A DNA stretch of 64,000 bases, taken from positions 21,929-85,928 of the forward strand of contig WYDT01000029.1 in NCBI GenBank assembly GCA_013122435.1, written 5' to 3'. This document shows, piece by piece, positions 62,636-64,000 of this stretch. Both the position numbers and the translations under genes were made by a program. The DNA is from Chloroflexi bacterium AL-N1 (GTDB taxonomy: Bacteria; Chloroflexota; Chloroflexia; Chloroflexales; Roseiflexaceae). The notes below the pieces were generated by a model. That model was given only the letters and a program-made list of their open reading frames with translations, ran no database searches and had not been told where the DNA came from. Position 1 is the first letter of the stretch; every line of letters begins with the position of its first letter.

Positions 62636-64000
62636 ATCGACTGTGGGTTCAACTTACCCTGGCATTTGGTGCCATAACACTGATGGTCGTGTTGATGGTG
62701 GCACTTTTGGCCAACCGTCAGGTCGATACCCAATTCCGCTCTTTTATGGCGTGGGCTGGTATCCAGGAGTCGGAGCTGATCGATCAATTGGCTGCCTACT
62801 ATAACGAACAAGGGGATTGGAATGGTGTTGAGCAACTACTCAATACAATACATGGCCCAAGTATGTCAATGGGGCAGGGAACTGGGCAGGGTCGGCGACG
62901 AGGTGGACCGGGGTTGTTGTTAGCCGATGCCACCGGGCAGTTTGTGTATACAAGTAATCCCGGCACGAGTAATCAGGCTTTGGCAAGTCGTCAAGAGTTG
63001 CAGCATGCGTTACCAATTGAGGCGCAGGGAGAGGTAGTTGGTTATTTGTTGATCCAATCACCTGGGGCAATACGCCTCACACCGGCAGCTCAGATGTTTC
63101 TCGTTCAGGTGAACCAGTCCTTGTTACAGGCCGGGGTGCTGGCTGGCGGCCTTGGATTTGTGGTGGGTTTAGTGCTTGCCCGCAGCCTAACCGCTCCCTT
63201 GTCTCGCCTGACGCACGCGGCTGATCAGATCGCACAGGGTAATCTGGCACAACGAGCATCGATCACCCAACCACATGAAATGGCCCGACTGTCTGAGTCA
63301 TTCAATCACATGGCTACGAGTTTACAACAAGCCTCGCAGCAACGCCAGCGCCTGGTCGCTGATATTGCCCACGAACTGCGTACACCACTTAGCGTGGTCC
63401 AGGGTAATCTACAAGCTATGCTCGATGATGTATATCCCCTGGAAAAGTCGGAAGTTGCCGTTATTTACGATGAAACATTGATGTTAAAACGCCTGGTTGA
63501 TGATCTGTATCAACTTGCCAGAGCCGAGGCAGGACAGCTACAGTTGACAGTCCATCCATGCCAGATAATTCCACTGATTACCGAAACAGCGGCTCTCTTT
63601 CAGGATGAAGCGCAGGAAAAACAGATTACGCTTGATGTTGGTGTACCAGATCATCTCCCGACCATTAGTGCCGATCCAGACCGCCTGCGTCAGGTTTTAC
63701 ATAATCTGTTGGTGAATGCACTGCGCTATACACCGGTACATGGTCAGATACAGCTACAGGTAGAACAACCATCTCACGATGCCATCCGCATCACGGTGAG
63801 CGATACAGGACCGGGCATCGCTGATGAGCATCTGTCACGTGTCTTTGAGCGATTCTGGCGGGTGGAGGAGTCGCGTTCACGTGATCATGGTGGTTCAGGC
63901 CTGGGGCTTGCGATTGCCAAACAACTGGTAGCAGCCCATGGGGGACAGATGGGGGTGACAAGTGTTGTAGGGCAGGGAAGTACATTCTGGTTTACGCTCC
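62632..64000 (+). CDS. Membrane sensor histidine kinase with HAMP domain, 3' end missing
   Basis: The frame starts at the ATG overlapping the regulator stop and is still open at the window edge (456 codons). One membrane helix (LTLAFGAITLMVVLMVALL), an external domain of about 130 residues with Met/Gly/Arg-rich loop (SMGQGTGQGRRRGGPG), a second helix (GVLAGGLGFVVGLVLA) and a HAMP domain (RSLTAPLSRLTHAADQIAQGNL). The kinase core has the phospho-His in VADIAHELRTPLSVVQGNL, N-box NLLVNALRYTPV, VSDTGPGI and GLGLAIAKQLVAAHGGQ. Only the last few residues can be missing. It is the partner of the regulator just upstream. Confidence 0.92.
   Translation, partial: MNRLWVQLTLAFGAITLMVVLMVALLANRQVDTQFRSFMAWAGIQESELIDQLAAYYNEQGDWNGVEQLLNTIHGPSMSMGQGTGQGRRRGGPGLLLADATGQFVYTSNPGTSNQALASRQELQHALPIEAQGEVVGYLLIQSPGAIRLTPAAQMFLVQVNQSLLQAGVLAGGLGFVVGLVLARSLTAPLSRLTHAADQIAQGNLAQRASITQPHEMARLSESFNHMATSLQQASQQRQRLVADIAHELRTPLSVVQGNLQAMLDDVYPLEKSEVAVIYDETLMLKRLVDDLYQLARAEAGQLQLTVHPCQIIPLITETAALFQDEAQEKQITLDVGVPDHLPTISADPDRLRQVLHNLLVNALRYTPVHGQIQLQVEQPSHDAIRITVSDTGPGIADEHLSRVFERFWRVEESRSRDHGGSGLGLAIAKQLVAAHGGQMGVTSVVGQGSTFWFTL

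Noticed and set aside
1..64000. tRNA or rRNA genes and integrase-type mobile elements.
   Set aside because: I saw no tRNA T-arm with acceptor pairing, no rRNA segments and no transposase or integrase reading frame.

Overview
The window looks like chromosomal DNA of a free-living bacterium, most probably a member of the Chloroflexota. The signs are a DUF4058 protein, moderate GC, many lipoproteins with an LAAC-type lipobox, an RND pump with no outer-membrane channel gene nearby, and an abundance of OmpR- and NarL-type two-component systems. This placement is an inference from gene content; there is no rRNA or other phylogenetic marker here.

About 1-29.9 kb is one very large ferric-siderophore uptake locus. 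It begins with the tail of an upstream FecE-type ATPase and a CX8C/HX3H [2Fe-2S] sucrase/ferredoxin-like protein that could reduce the imported iron. Then come fourteen consecutive genes for FecB-type substrate-binding lipoproteins, interrupted only by a reverse-strand DUF4058 gene, an MFS transporter, a broken ABC-exporter half and an intact ABC exporter. The locus ends with a complete FecC-FecD-FecE set (24225-27249) and a second permease pair with no ATPase of its own (27786-29889). The array is visibly evolving. One member is a 1.5-module chimera. One is a two-module fusion broken by a frameshift in a G run. One has an in-frame TGA 27 codons before its natural end. One has an altered tail containing a terminator-like hairpin, and one has its start fused onto a truncated ABC gene. 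No siderophore biosynthesis genes are visible, so the locus reads as a broad scavenging system for siderophores made by other organisms.

About 29.9-43.7 kb holds a NarL-type two-component system facing an RND/membrane-fusion efflux pair, an ECF sigma factor, a GT4 glycosyltransferase, and an MFS sugar transporter next to a GH31 glycosidase of the sulfoquinovosidase-like branch. A small deletion has removed the catalytic nucleophile of this glycosidase.

About 43.7-49.1 kb carries two secreted proteins in one operon: a beta-propeller protein and a SpoIID-vWA-PKD-FG-GAP mosaic. A 255-bp relic duplication of the junction between them lies upstream. From 49.1 to 52.6 kb there is a TetR/SDR pair, then a decaying stretch with an ABC-2 permease pseudogene (three in-frame stops) and a GNAT pseudogene (one stop). 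This stretch contains REP-like hairpins and a small inverted-repeat element.

About 52.6-64 kb holds a crotonase, a lone PAS protein, a small ScdA_N-like protein, an orphan response regulator and an OmpR-type two-component system. These are followed by an operon that looks like envelope electron transfer: haem-binding CXXCH protein, PepSY protein, small membrane protein, ApbE and a ferric-reductase-like membrane cytochrome. A second OmpR-type system runs off the end of the window.
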